64,000 nucleotides of DNA from Candidatus Bathyarchaeota archaeon (GCA_025058315.1 JANXET010000007.1:1-64000), one strand, 5' to 3'; positions 46,473-56,019 are shown, counted from the stretch's first letter. Made by a program: numbers and translations. The notes: generated from the letters alone by a model not told the origin.

Positions 46473-46559
46473 GTTATTGCCAAGCCTTTATATTACAATA
46501 AGCCCTGTAAACTTTAATACACTTACTCTTCAGATAAAACAATGTAGGCTGGTGAAGTT

Positions 46560-47846
46560 TTGCCGTATAGTTATGCTGTTAAAGACATGATGGTTATGAT
46601 TCCTGTTGGAGGAAGAGCTCAGAGACTTCTTCCGTTGACTGCTGAAACAAGTAAGGCTTGTCTGCGGCTACTAAACAGGCCATTAATAGAGTTTTCAATA
46701 CTGGCTCTGGCGCGTCAGGGCATAAGAAACTTTATTTTCGGAGTTAAGGGCTACCGTAACTATCGAGATCTATACGACTACTTCGAGTCCGGCTATGGCT
46801 TATCCGCGCGTTACAGCATAAGCCCGCGGGTGCATATAAAGTATCAGCCAAACGTGGATGATCTTGGAAGTGCGGACTCTGTCAGAATAAACATGGATTA
46901 TTATCATGTGAGGAATCCTGTTTTTGTCGTGCAAGGTGATAACATATTTGATATAAATCTTAAAGAGCTTGTAAATTTCCACCATGAAAAGGAAGCGTTC
47001 GTAACGATTGCGCTTATAGAGGTGAAAGACGTCGGAGGCTTCGGGATAGCTGAATTAAGCGGAGATAACCGCATTAAAAGGTTTGTTGAAAAGCCAAAAC
47101 CTGAAGAAGCCCCTTCAAGACTTGCCAATGCTGGTCTATACTTACTTTCGCCTGAAGTGAGAAAGGTTTTCAGGGAAAATGGTGTTAGACGCATTATGAA
47201 AGAGAGAAATCGATTGGATTTTGGTTATGACTTCATTCCGTACATTGTGAAAACAGGGAGACCTGTTTATGGTTATGTCATGAATGGCGTTTGGTACGAT
47301 GTGGGCACTCCATCAAGATATTTGGAGGCCATGCGGGGTCTGCTTGATGGAAAATGTTCATATTTAGTAGATTTCGGTGGGAGAATTTGTGATGACGCCA
47401 GAATATGGATTCAGGGAGAAAGCCCTGAAGCTAAGAGGCGGAGAAGGGAGATAATAACTAAGATTAAAAGCGGACGAATATGTGTTCAGGGTTCAGTGCT
47501 TATTGGGCGTCATTGCCGGATAGAGGATGGAGCCAGCATCATTAACTCATGCATAGACAATTACACGAAGATAGAGCGAGGTGCAGTCATAGAGAACTCC
47601 GCTGTTATGGACAGATCTATAATTGGCGAAAAAGCTGAGATACGGGATAGCATCATAGGCAGGCATGTAAAGGTTAAATCAAGCAGCCTTAAACCCACCA
47701 AAATTGTATCAGTTTCGGTGGTTGCTGATGACGTTGTAATAGAAGCTGGTTCATCGCTAAATGCAACTAAAATCTATCCACACCAGCATGTTGAAGGTGA
47801 ATTCGAAAACCAAACTCTAATTTTGAAGCAATCCTTTACGCCTTAA
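46560..47846 (+). CDS. Sugar-phosphate nucleotidyltransferase with left-handed beta-helix
   Basis: 428 residues. N-terminal catalytic domain: IPVGGRAQRLLPLTAETSKACLRLLNRP (parts GGRAQRLLPLT and SKACLRLLNRP; a variant of GGxGTRLxPLT), VVQGDNIFD, FVEKPKPEEA, NAGLYLL and WYDVGTPSRYLEA. The C-terminal part (from about residue 300) has hexapeptide-like repeats (GSVLIGRHCRIEDGASI). It activates a sugar phosphate with an NTP. TTG at 46560 (GGTGAAG upstream) or ATG 46587 could be the start. Confidence 0.85.
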   Translation: MPYSYAVKDMMVMIPVGGRAQRLLPLTAETSKACLRLLNRPLIEFSILALARQGIRNFIFGVKGYRNYRDLYDYFESGYGLSARYSISPRVHIKYQPNVDDLGSADSVRINMDYYHVRNPVFVVQGDNIFDINLKELVNFHHEKEAFVTIALIEVKDVGGFGIAELSGDNRIKRFVEKPKPEEAPSRLANAGLYLLSPEVRKVFRENGVRRIMKERNRLDFGYDFIPYIVKTGRPVYGYVMNGVWYDVGTPSRYLEAMRGLLDGKCSYLVDFGGRICDDARIWIQGESPEAKRRRREIITKIKSGRICVQGSVLIGRHCRIEDGASIINSCIDNYTKIERGAVIENSAVMDRSIIGEKAEIRDSIIGRHVKVKSSSLKPTKIVSVSVVADDVVIEAGSSLNATKIYPHQHVEGEFENQTLILKQSFTP

Positions 47847-48393
47847 ACCATTTGAACATCAAATACCTTATTCTATCCTCTTCCAAGTCTGGAACAGCCA
47901 CTATGAATCTCTTTCGCACAGTTGTTGCAAGTCTACCGGCCTTAACAATCTCAGTTGCGGATATCTCCGAAGTGGACTTTTTAACCGAAACCATGTAGGG
48001 TGCATGTTCCAGTCCAGGCCCGTACTTGTAGACTGCGAAGTCGCATCCAAACTTTATCCCTGGCGTAACTATAAACCCGTCCTCCCGTAGATCCCTGTAA
48101 ACGGCGTACTTTTCATCAAATTCTTCATATAATTTTCTGGCTTTATGGAGTAGCTTTTTTAGGCTAACTTTTTTCCCATTCGGCCTTTCATAAACCTCTA
48201 CGATGCCTTTCTCAGCTAAATATACGCCCTCCATAAGGTCAAGAATCAATGGAACATTAAACTCAGGCACCTTGGGCTTAGGTATCCCTAAGGGTTTACC
48301 ATAAAAACCTGTCTTATATAGTTCTGATCCTTCCCGCGGGTTCCAAACTACGAGAAAGTTTTCGATAAGCTCAACAGCCACCTTCTTTTTCAT
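47836..48393 (-). CDS. endA: tRNA-splicing endonuclease EndA
   Basis: 185 residues, the size of the homotetrameric archaeal form. The C-terminal catalytic domain has GCDFAVYKYGPGLEHAPYMV with the catalytic Tyr (Y122) and His (H130), and a Lys in VKAGRLATTVRK (151-161). EndA cuts bulge-helix-bulge RNA. Two likely substrates are in this window: the cbf5 mRNA intron and the tRNA-Ser intron. Converges with the nucleotidyltransferase, overlapping its end by 11 bases. Confidence 0.93.
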   Translation of the reverse strand: MKKKVAVELIENFLVVWNPREGSELYKTGFYGKPLGIPKPKVPEFNVPLILDLMEGVYLAEKGIVEVYERPNGKKVSLKKLLHKARKLYEEFDEKYAVYRDLREDGFIVTPGIKFGCDFAVYKYGPGLEHAPYMVSVKKSTSEISATEIVKAGRLATTVRKRFIVAVPDLEEDRIRYLMFKWFKA

Positions 48394-48405
48394 TTTGGAA
48401 GCCCT

Positions 48406-49107
48406 TCACATTATGAACGATAGGATTCTCGCTGCATCAGCGGCATCTTCAGCCTTATCCGCTGAGTCCTCTAGCAATTGTACAACGTCCCTAAGAAGCA
48501 GGAGCGCTGGCAATTCGAGTTTGCTGTTGAGCAGTTTCATGTCTAAGGTGCGGTAAAGCTCGTCCACCGTCTGTTCGGCAGCCTCAACCTCGCTGGCTTT
48601 CTCCAGAGCCTTTGAAGATCCATAGCTTAGTACAAGCATCACCTCTCTAAGTTTAATTACTGTATCAAGTACGGCTTCAGAAAGCTTTAGAAGATCATTC
48701 TTTATGTCAGCTGCAACATTCCAGTTGTGCTCCATTATCTTAAGTAGCCGAAAAGCAAGTCCCTCAGCAAAGTCCGCGATTTCTCCGGTTAAATTGGCAA
48801 ATCTGAGAAAATCTTCTCTGCTCAGCAGTATGGCTCCTATCTCAGCCAGCTCCTTCGAAATTAGCCGTCTTATGTTATCCACTTCAGCCTCGCCAAGAGT
48901 TATTTCATTATATATTTGCCTAGCCTTAGCTTTATCATTAGCTACAAAGCACTCGATCATCTGCGGAATTTTCCTCGCTAAATCTAAAACCTTCCTCAGA
49001 TGCTCTTGGCAAAGGTTCAGCGCTCTAAGCTTCACCCTCTCTTCAGTCTCCGCCGGAAGCACCAAGCCTCTTCCCGCCACAGTTATTGACGTATCTCTCC
49101 CTATCAT
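48406..49107 (-). CDS. PhoU-like DUF47 protein
   Basis: 233 residues, all helical, with the PhoU-type repeats: ECFVANDKAKARQIYNEI and EVDNIRRLISKELA, then FANLTGEIADFAEGLAFRLL. DUF47 proteins often accompany Pit-type phosphate transporters and are thought to regulate them, but none is in this window. It sits 12 bases before endA on the same strand. Confidence 0.87.
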   Translation of the reverse strand: MIGRDTSITVAGRGLVLPAETEERVKLRALNLCQEHLRKVLDLARKIPQMIECFVANDKAKARQIYNEITLGEAEVDNIRRLISKELAEIGAILLSREDFLRFANLTGEIADFAEGLAFRLLKIMEHNWNVAADIKNDLLKLSEAVLDTVIKLREVMLVLSYGSSKALEKASEVEAAEQTVDELYRTLDMKLLNSKLELPALLLLRDVVQLLEDSADKAEDAADAARILSFIM

Positions 49108-49148
49108 AAACTGTCAGATTATATTAAAAAAGGTAGCGAAGAAAAGGT

Positions 49149-50903
49149 TTAGACCGGTTTGCCCAGATCATTAAAGTCGATTTTCATTCGGAAGTATTTA
49201 TGTAACAAATCTGGAAGAGCTTCAATGCGATTTCTAACCTGTTTCCATGTGTCACGATCACGAATGGTCACAGTATCATCTTTAAGCGTTTCATAATCTA
49301 CCGTTATTCCAAGCGGTATTCCAGTCTCGTCAGCCCTTGCATATCTTCTCCCAATTGAGCCTGCCTCGTCATACTCAACGGTGAAGCCCTCGTTTATAAG
49401 CATCTGCCTTAGCTGCTGTGCCTTCTCAGGCAACCCGTCTTTACTCACTAAGGGGTAAACGCCGATTTGAATGGGTGCGATGTCTCTTGGGAAACTTAGA
49501 ATCACCCTGTCATTTTTTATCTTATAAGCATACTCTAGAGCTACATAAACAAGCCTGTCTGATCCGAAACTTGGTTCAGTAACATGGGGTATAAAGCGTC
49601 TTCCAGTCTCCTTAACCCTTTCCACAGCTACTTCGACGTGTTCTGGCAGAATCTTATAGTTGCCCAGAATGTAATGGCCTTTTTCTTTGATGGAGGTCTC
49701 AAACTCCTCCGGGCTGACTTCTGAAAGCATTTCAGCTATCTTCTGTGCTTCGTTTTTGAATGCAGGTCCAAGCCTCGCCATTTGCGGCTTGAGAACTTTT
49801 CTTTCCACTTCAATTGGGCAGTCATACTCTTTAAATACTTTCATGTCAACACCGCTGAATTGCATGTGCCGTTTTAAATCATAGTCTGTTCTATATGCGT
49901 GGCCGGAAACTTCAATCCAGCCCCAGCGATCAACATAAACCTCCTGGTCAAAGCTTTGCCGCGAGTAATGGGCGCGTTCCCAGGGAAGTTTCTCTATAAA
50001 TCGTTGCTTATTTTCCGGAACACCTAACTCCACTAGAAGCCTTTTAGCTAAGGCCATGAAGGCCGCCTGCCAAGGCACTTTAATGTATCCCTTATTCAGC
50101 GCCTCACCGACAGTAACCTCTGTGATATCTTCTAACCCGCGCAGTCTAGTTTCAGCTAACAGTAACCTTAACCCTTCATCCTCAACATCCTTCATAATGT
50201 GACATTGAGGATCTTCAGGATCGAAGAAGAACTCGATATCTATTATCGTGAACTCTCTCAGCCTTATCAATCCCTGTCTAGGTGAAATTTCGTTTCTGAG
50301 GGCATGTCCAATTTGCATTACACCGAATGGAAGCTTATCCCTGGCCAACTCATAAAGGCGCCTGAACTCTACAAATATGCCTTGAGCTGCTTCAGGCCGC
50401 CCATAACCAATAGCATCTGAATAAGGGCCTATAGTAGTTGTAAACATGGTTAAGAAGTATCTGGGCTCGCTTAAGTTCCCACCGCATTCTGGACATTTGA
50501 CACCGTTTCTATCTATAACTTCCTTTATCCCTTCCAAACTGAGCTTTTCCGTTTCTGAAGAGCTCATTTTTAATGCTTCTTGGAGTAAATGGTCCGCACG
50601 TATCTTCTTTTTACATTTTAAACACTCAACCATAGGCTCTTTAAAGTTTTCCACATGTCCTGAGGCCTCAAAAACCTTGGCTGGAGCTATTATGGGCGCC
50701 TCTATCTCTACTATTCCAGCTTTAGAGAAAATCTCCCTGACTTTGTTCTCTATTTTCTGTTTCAGCTTGGCGCCTAGAACTCCGTAAGTCACGAAGCCGC
50801 TGACACCTCCATAAATTTCGTAGGCTTGCCAGAAGAAGCCTCGGCGTCGAGCTAACTCATTGATTATTGTGAACTTATCCATGTTTTTCATATTATTTTT
50901 CAT
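49149..50903 (-). CDS. glyS: Glycyl-tRNA synthetase, archaeal/eukaryotic type
   Basis: 584 residues, class II. RRGFFWQAYEIYGGVSGF at the start, motif 2 HALRNEISPRQGLIRLREFT, an HFDPE-like FFDPEDPQCH, and the C-terminal anticodon domain (APIQIGVYPLVSKD, ADETGIPLGITVDYETL) with TVTIRDRDT. It charges tRNA-Gly. First ATG (50903) is taken; a Met 21 bases later is possible. Confidence 0.95.
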   Translation of the reverse strand: MKNNMKNMDKFTIINELARRRGFFWQAYEIYGGVSGFVTYGVLGAKLKQKIENKVREIFSKAGIVEIEAPIIAPAKVFEASGHVENFKEPMVECLKCKKKIRADHLLQEALKMSSSETEKLSLEGIKEVIDRNGVKCPECGGNLSEPRYFLTMFTTTIGPYSDAIGYGRPEAAQGIFVEFRRLYELARDKLPFGVMQIGHALRNEISPRQGLIRLREFTIIDIEFFFDPEDPQCHIMKDVEDEGLRLLLAETRLRGLEDITEVTVGEALNKGYIKVPWQAAFMALAKRLLVELGVPENKQRFIEKLPWERAHYSRQSFDQEVYVDRWGWIEVSGHAYRTDYDLKRHMQFSGVDMKVFKEYDCPIEVERKVLKPQMARLGPAFKNEAQKIAEMLSEVSPEEFETSIKEKGHYILGNYKILPEHVEVAVERVKETGRRFIPHVTEPSFGSDRLVYVALEYAYKIKNDRVILSFPRDIAPIQIGVYPLVSKDGLPEKAQQLRQMLINEGFTVEYDEAGSIGRRYARADETGIPLGITVDYETLKDDTVTIRDRDTWKQVRNRIEALPDLLHKYFRMKIDFNDLGKPV

Positions 50904-51060
50904 GGCACTAGCCTCTTAATAGACGGCTTGTAAAGAGGCTTTAGATTTTCTCAATAATAAACCTTTAAGAACGTTTCTCAATTATTGATGCAGTTCCGCA
51001 TCGGTAAGCGATTTTTGGCAATAACTTATTTCCACCAGTAGAATTCTATAAATAGTAGCG

Positions 51061-51069
51061 TATAAAAAG
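51061..51069 (+). promoter_or_regulatory. TATA box of inositol-phosphate synthase
   Basis: TATAAAAAG at 51061-51069 predicts a transcript start near 51090, only a few bases before the CTG proposed as the start codon. Confidence 0.5.
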
Positions 51070-51094
51070 GAATTCCAAAACGGTGGTGTAGAGA

Positions 51095-52144
51095 CTGGCC
51101 GAGATAAAAGTTGCCTTGGTGGGTGTTGGAAACTGCGCTTCTGCCCTTGTTCAGGGTATACATTACTACTCCAATGTTAATGATGAGAAGTGCTGTGGGA
51201 TACGTAACCTCTTCCTCGGGGGCTTCCATCCAAGGGACATAAAAATTGTAGCTGCCTTCGACGTTGACAGTAGAAAAGTTGGAAGGGATCTTTCTGAAGC
51301 CATTTTTGCTCCGCCAAACAATGTTCCTAAGATGCTTGATCCTCCAATGTCCGGTGTGATCGTGCAGAAAGGTCCAGTTTTGGATGGAATTGGCGAGTAT
51401 ACGAAGCATTTTGTAAGCGTAAGCAGCCTGCCTGAAATCGATGTGGCAAAGGTTTTGGAAGATAATGACGTGGAGATTGTGCTTAACCTGCTTCCAAGCG
51501 GCGCCGTAAAGGCATCAGAGTGGTACGCAGAACAATCGCTAAAGGCAGGATGCGCCTTCGTTAATGTGACACCAGCTAGTATAGCGAGTAATGCCGCTTG
51601 GGCGAAATTGTTTGAAAATGCTGGGCTGCCGATTGTGGGGGATGATCTTATCGATCAGGTGGGTGCAACAACATTGCATAAGGTTCTGCTTCAACTTTTC
51701 TCTAAATGCGGCGTATGCATTACTGAAACATATCAGCTTGATGTTGGCGGGGGTACCGAATCTCTGGAAACACTTGATAGAACACGTGATTTAAAAAGAT
51801 CTATAAAAACAAAAACGGTTAAGGCTTCGTTGCCATATGAGGCTGAGGTTGTTGCCGGTTCAACTGATTACGTTGATTTTCTACAGAACAGGCGTGACAG
51901 CTACTTCTGGATAAAAGGATGGTACTTTTACGGTGCACCTATGCAAATTGATATAAGGCTTTCAACGGTGGATGCTCCTAATGCAGGGTCGGTTCTTTTT
52001 GATGTCGTAAGGGCTGTTAAGATAGCTCTAAACCGGAAACTGGGCGGTGCAATACTCTCCATATGTGCTTATGCCTTTAAAAATCCGCCGAAGCTGCTGC
52101 CGTTGGAAGAGGCTGAGAAGCTTTTCACCGAGTTCACTTCTTAG
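51095..52144 (+). CDS. ino1: myo-Inositol-1-phosphate synthase, probable CTG start
   Basis: About 349 residues. It makes inositol phosphate from glucose-6-phosphate for archaeal inositol lipids or solutes. The NAD fold starts IKVALVGVGNCAS; later blocks include FDVDSRKVGRDL, NLLPSGAVKAS, FVNVTPASIAS, GDDLIDQVGATTLHK and DVGGGTESLETLD. The only ordinary in-frame start (TTG 51116) would cut the first strand of the fold; a stop lies at 51089, so the CTG at 51095 with GGTGGTG upstream is the best start. The isomerase on the other strand overlaps its end by four bases. Confidence 0.93.
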   Translation: MAEIKVALVGVGNCASALVQGIHYYSNVNDEKCCGIRNLFLGGFHPRDIKIVAAFDVDSRKVGRDLSEAIFAPPNNVPKMLDPPMSGVIVQKGPVLDGIGEYTKHFVSVSSLPEIDVAKVLEDNDVEIVLNLLPSGAVKASEWYAEQSLKAGCAFVNVTPASIASNAAWAKLFENAGLPIVGDDLIDQVGATTLHKVLLQLFSKCGVCITETYQLDVGGGTESLETLDRTRDLKRSIKTKTVKASLPYEAEVVAGSTDYVDFLQNRRDSYFWIKGWYFYGAPMQIDIRLSTVDAPNAGSVLFDVVRAVKIALNRKLGGAILSICAYAFKNPPKLLPLEEAEKLFTEFTS

Positions 52145-53256
52145 TGCAGATTGGCAAGTTCTTTCAATTTATTCACAATTCTATGTTTTGTACCTGCATC
52201 TGCCAGGTTCTTCTTGATTAGCTCTATTGTTTTTACAGGTGCAGGGTCTATGCCGCGTAATATTGCAAGGTACACGCTTACAAAATCTCCGATAAGTAAT
52301 GTTGAAAGCATTTTTGCAAGCCTACTTTCACCCTTGCTCCAAATCTCATAGATGCCTGCCAAATCCTTTAATACAGCCTCCTTAGTCGCCTCAATTCGAC
52401 TTCGAATTTCTCCGCCCTCGTTTTCGTCTCGAATTATTACTGCTGAAAAATATTTTGAAATGACTCCTGCCCCCTCCCATCCAGCTACTTCATTATGATT
52501 CAGTTCAGGGAAGATTTCATATTTAGCTGGGATCTTGCTGTTCTCGTTAAACTGCTGTTTAAAGCGTTGAGCAACGGAACGATAAAAACTAAAAGCATAA
52601 ATCACCGGCACAGTTCCATTGATGCATAAAGCCAATTCCTTTGAGAAGTTCTCCTTCGATGGGGTTTCAGGCGAATTTTCCGCACATAGTTTCCTCATAA
52701 TGATCGCGGCCTCAGAGATTTCGCCTTCAACATTTGATGCAAGATTAAGCTTCTCCATGAAAACCAACATTGGGATGAACAGGTATGGCAAGGCTGCACG
52801 CGGGGGTATCCCGGCGGGGACTTTAAAAATGGGCAGATTCATCTCCTCAGCGAAACTGGCAAGTATGCCTCCTGAGCTTATACAGATAATCATGCATTTT
52901 CTTTTGATCGCTTCAAGGAAGGCGCTAAGTGTTTCCTCTGTTTCACCTGAATAACTTACAATGAAGACTAGGGTGCTCTTTTTAACATATGCGGGAAGAC
53001 TATAATCCCTGCAAACTTCTATTGGAACATCAAGCTTACTCCATGCCCAGTCCTTCAGAAGTTCTCCCCCTATGGCGGAACCGCCCATTCCGGATACGAT
53101 GATTGTTTTTGGTTTGGAATATTCTATAACGATGTTCTCAGCCATTTTAGCGGCTTTTTCATAATGTTTAGGAGCGTCCATACAGAAGGAGAGCATACCG
53201 TTTTTGTCTATTCTTCTAATCTCATCCATTCTGTCTAAGGTTATTTCTCCATGCAA
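52141..53256 (-). CDS. Bifunctional phosphoglucose/phosphomannose isomerase
   Basis: 371 residues with two SIS domains: TIIVSGMGGSAIGGELL, VFIVSYSGETEETLSAF and CINGTVPVIY, and the catalytic ELNHNEVAGWEG. Interconverts glucose-6-P/fructose-6-P and mannose-6-P/fructose-6-P. The TTG start at 53256 has GGAG eight bases before it; ATG at 53229 is an alternative. It converges with inositol-phosphate synthase, which uses glucose-6-phosphate. Confidence 0.93.
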   Translation of the reverse strand: MHGEITLDRMDEIRRIDKNGMLSFCMDAPKHYEKAAKMAENIVIEYSKPKTIIVSGMGGSAIGGELLKDWAWSKLDVPIEVCRDYSLPAYVKKSTLVFIVSYSGETEETLSAFLEAIKRKCMIICISSGGILASFAEEMNLPIFKVPAGIPPRAALPYLFIPMLVFMEKLNLASNVEGEISEAAIIMRKLCAENSPETPSKENFSKELALCINGTVPVIYAFSFYRSVAQRFKQQFNENSKIPAKYEIFPELNHNEVAGWEGAGVISKYFSAVIIRDENEGGEIRSRIEATKEAVLKDLAGIYEIWSKGESRLAKMLSTLLIGDFVSVYLAILRGIDPAPVKTIELIKKNLADAGTKHRIVNKLKELANLH

Positions 53257-53325
53257 GCGCTCAATCTCCTAAATAATATTTGATAACTGTTAGGCTTAAG
53301 ACTTTTAGCATGCATCCGCAAAGAT

Positions 53326-54195
53326 ATGATGAGGAAAATGTTGAAAGATAAGAGTATTTCAATAGCCATTCCCGCATCTGTAGTTTCAGATACACCTCAC
53401 TTGCGCGAAAAAACCTCTAAAGTTGGATTGATAGGTCGTGCTGCTGCAATTTTCGGTGTTGACGAAATAATAATTTACAGGGATAACCCTGAGTTCGACC
53501 AGAGAGGGGACATGGATCTCATTGCTACCCTGCTCAGTTATATGGAGACTCCACAGTACCTGAGGAAAAAGCTCTTCAGATTAAGCCCTGAACTGCGTTA
53601 CGCTGGGATTCTCCCGCCTCTAAGAACCCCACATCACCCGCTGACCCGCCGGGTAAGCGAACTAAAAGTAGGTGAATACCGTGAAGGAGTGGTTCTGTCA
53701 AATACACGTAACGGTGCAGTTGTAGATATAGGTGTTGAAAAACCTGCATTAGTACCTAATACCCGCCTCACTCTGGGCAGAAGAGTAACCGTTAAAGTCG
53801 TGGTCATAAACGAACATTTAGTGGCGGAGATTGCAGGTCGCCAGGATATTCCCAACTATTGGGGTTACGTTGTTACTCGGTGGAATAAATCTCTCGGCAT
53901 GCTTGTCAAAGATAGAAGATTTGACGTGAAAATCGCAACATCAAAATATGGTGCTTCTTTTAACAGCTTAAGAGGCATGATTTGCGATAGATGGCGTGAA
54001 GCGAAAACTGTTCTAATAGCTTTTGGAGCGCCCTCACAAGGACTACATGAGATTGTTAAGCAGGAGGGTTTAACGCTTGAGAACATTATGGACTTCGTTG
54101 TTAATTTGGTTCCAGGCCAGAAAACGGAGACCGTGCGGACAGAGGAGGCGCTGTTGATTTCTTTAGCTGTGCTGAACATGACTTTTGATGCTTAA
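53326..54195 (+). CDS. SPOUT-class RNA methyltransferase (DUF171 family)
   Basis: 289 residues. The start SISIAIPASVVSDTPHLREKT and VGLIGRAAAIFGVDEIIIY match the archaeal/eukaryotic DUF171 family; a central OB-like insert (VGEYREGVVLSN...VDIGVEKPALV) and the C-terminal knot region ILIAFGAPSQGLHEI-like (TVLIAFGAPSQGLHEI) are present. A SAM-dependent RNA modification is likely; the target is not known. Overlaps the next gene by 11 bases. Confidence 0.88.
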   Translation: MMRKMLKDKSISIAIPASVVSDTPHLREKTSKVGLIGRAAAIFGVDEIIIYRDNPEFDQRGDMDLIATLLSYMETPQYLRKKLFRLSPELRYAGILPPLRTPHHPLTRRVSELKVGEYREGVVLSNTRNGAVVDIGVEKPALVPNTRLTLGRRVTVKVVVINEHLVAEIAGRQDIPNYWGYVVTRWNKSLGMLVKDRRFDVKIATSKYGASFNSLRGMICDRWREAKTVLIAFGAPSQGLHEIVKQEGLTLENIMDFVVNLVPGQKTETVRTEEALLISLAVLNMTFDA

Positions 54196-55219
54196 AGGCT
54201 TAAATGTAATATTTTCCATAGTTAGGTTCATGTATTTCGACATTACAATGCCCATTACGCTTTTCGCTGTTGTCCTAACTGCTGTGCTTCTTAATGGAAA
54301 GATTGAATGTAAGCTGAAGATGACATTTGAGGAGAAGGAAATAGGCATACGAGACGTGGTATTATTCGTCGCAGCCATCGCATTAATTGTTTCCATCATG
54401 GTGTTAATTCCGAGGATGGCTGTTACAGCGGTTTTCCTATTCGCTTACTCTATTCTCCTGTTCACTTTCACCTACATCCTCTCAGATGTTCAAACCAAAA
54501 CGGCAACGGTTTACTGCGCAGCCTTCGCCATAATAACTTTTTCAGTTGCTACTGCCAGCATCATGGCCTACGGACTAAACAGCATATTCGCCTACGGGGC
54601 CTCAGCGCTTTATATCCTCTGTGGTTTTTCCATTCTAGCCCTATTTTACGCGAGGCGCCATGCTGGTAAGCGTTGGTATTTAGCTGTTCTGCCGTCAGCC
54701 CTATTTCTGGCACTATACCTTTTTTACGGTGGCACAGCAATTTGGGACCATTACTTGTTAAATGTTTACGGCATCATTTTCGCTGTTATGATAATACTTT
54801 ATCTTGGAAATCTTTTCACATGGAAATCGACTCTGGTCTTCACTGCCCTTTTAACGGTTGCGGATATCTTGTTGGTTCTTGTCACCAGAACCATGGTTTC
54901 AGCAGCTACGCATGTTTCAAGCCTTAAGCTTCCAGTTTTAATAACTATGCCTACAATTCCACAAATTTTAACATCTGAGGGGGTTCTTTACATGTCCCTC
55001 GGGCTTGGCGACTTCTTTTTCGCAGGCCTCATAGCTCTGCAAACCCTTAAGAAATTCGGTTTAAATACGGCGCTTTTGTCAGCTGCGGCTATGATGTTTT
55101 CCTTCTTCATATTTGAGGCCATGATGATTAACATTGCTGTAGCGGCTTTTCCCGGGACTGTGATGATTATTTGCGGTTGGCTACCTATACTTGTTTACAA
55201 GACTTTAGCGCGTAAATAG
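54185..55219 (+). CDS. Presenilin/signal-peptide-peptidase-like intramembrane aspartyl protease
   Basis: 344 residues, about nine to ten membrane helices. Two Asp sit in predicted helices as in the GxGD family: D227 in TVADILLVL and D276 in SLGLGDFFFAGL, separated by a loop containing LKLPVLITMP, as in archaeal presenilin homologues. The first motif is AD rather than the usual YD, and a clear PAL motif near the C-terminus is not visible, so activity is uncertain. ATG overlaps the SPOUT gene end. Confidence 0.75.
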   Translation: MMLKGLNVIFSIVRFMYFDITMPITLFAVVLTAVLLNGKIECKLKMTFEEKEIGIRDVVLFVAAIALIVSIMVLIPRMAVTAVFLFAYSILLFTFTYILSDVQTKTATVYCAAFAIITFSVATASIMAYGLNSIFAYGASALYILCGFSILALFYARRHAGKRWYLAVLPSALFLALYLFYGGTAIWDHYLLNVYGIIFAVMIILYLGNLFTWKSTLVFTALLTVADILLVLVTRTMVSAATHVSSLKLPVLITMPTIPQILTSEGVLYMSLGLGDFFFAGLIALQTLKKFGLNTALLSAAAMMFSFFIFEAMMINIAVAAFPGTVMIICGWLPILVYKTLARK

Positions 55220-55221
55220 CC

Positions 55222-55635
55222 TTATACTTCCTCTTCAGAAAATACTTTAATTCCATTTTCTAATAAAAGTGCAGCTGTTATTCCATGTCCTCTGATGGTT
55301 TTGCCTGAAAAGGTTCCGTCATAAATTCGACCGCAACCGCATGATGGGCTTCCCTGCTTCATGATAGCCTCTTCAATTCCGAACAATTTTGCAAGCTCTA
55401 AAACTTGTTCTGCTCCACGCACAAAGTTTTCAGTAACGTCTCTGCCTGATTTAGTGATGGCTCTTCCTTCCCTAAGCTCCACAGGTTCCCTTGGAGTTGG
55501 CAAGCCTCCAAGCTGTTCCGGGCAAACAGGTATAAGTACTTCTTTTTCCAGCAACCTGATAATTTTCTCATTACGCGAACTTCCGCCATCGTATCTGCAT
55601 TTCACTCCTAAAAGGCATGCGCTGCAAAGTTTCAT
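55222..55635 (-). CDS. DUF523 family protein
   Basis: 137 residues. CSACLLGVKCRYDG, PVCPEQLGGLPTPR, the Cys-rich QGSPSCGCGRIYDG and GHGITAALL are the family hallmarks. Four or more conserved Cys suggest a metal or Fe-S site. The biological role is unknown. It converges with the presenilin-like gene and is directly downstream of the L12/P1 gene on the same strand. Confidence 0.9.
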   Translation of the reverse strand: MKLCSACLLGVKCRYDGGSSRNEKIIRLLEKEVLIPVCPEQLGGLPTPREPVELREGRAITKSGRDVTENFVRGAEQVLELAKLFGIEEAIMKQGSPSCGCGRIYDGTFSGKTIRGHGITAALLLENGIKVFSEEEV

Positions 55636-55698
55636 ACTTAAAAGTAGTTTAGCTGGAAATAATTTATAGTTTTGCAGAAATGAGAAGTTTGCTGGATT

Positions 55699-56019
55699 TC
55701 AGCCAAAGAGCGCTGAAAGTCCTTCTAGCGCCGCTTCTTCCTTTGCCTTCTCCTCTTCCTCTTTCTTCTTCTTTTCTTCTTCTTTAGGCTTCTCTTCCGC
55801 TGCTGGCGCTGCTGTTATAGCTGCTGGCGCTGCTGCCATCATCGTTGGAGCTGACTTTATAACTTCATCTATGTTAACTTCTGCTAGTGAAGCCACTAGA
55901 GCTTTCACCCTTACTGCGTCAGCGTTTATTCCCGCTGCTGTAAGGACGTTAGTTAAATTTTCTTCATTTATTTCTTTTCCAGCTTTGTAAAGGAGCAACG
56001 CGGCGTAAAGGTATTCCAT
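55699..56019 (-). CDS. rpl12: Ribosomal stalk protein P1 (archaeal L12)
   Basis: 106 residues: N-terminal dimerisation helices ([17 protein letters not shown]), an Ala/Pro hinge, a run of Glu/Lys and the factor-binding end EGLSALFG. Start at 56019 has GGTGA upstream. The last gene of the secE-nusG-L11-L1-L10-P1 operon. Confidence 0.94.
   Translation of the reverse strand: MEYLYAALLLYKAGKEINEENLTNVLTAAGINADAVRVKALVASLAEVNIDEVIKSAPTMMAAAPAAITAAPAAEEKPKEEEKKKKEEEEKAKEEAALEGLSALFG

Noticed and set aside
55730-55800. Glu/Lys-rich repeat near 55.75 kb as a special repeat
   Set aside because: It is the normal charged hinge of the P1 stalk protein.
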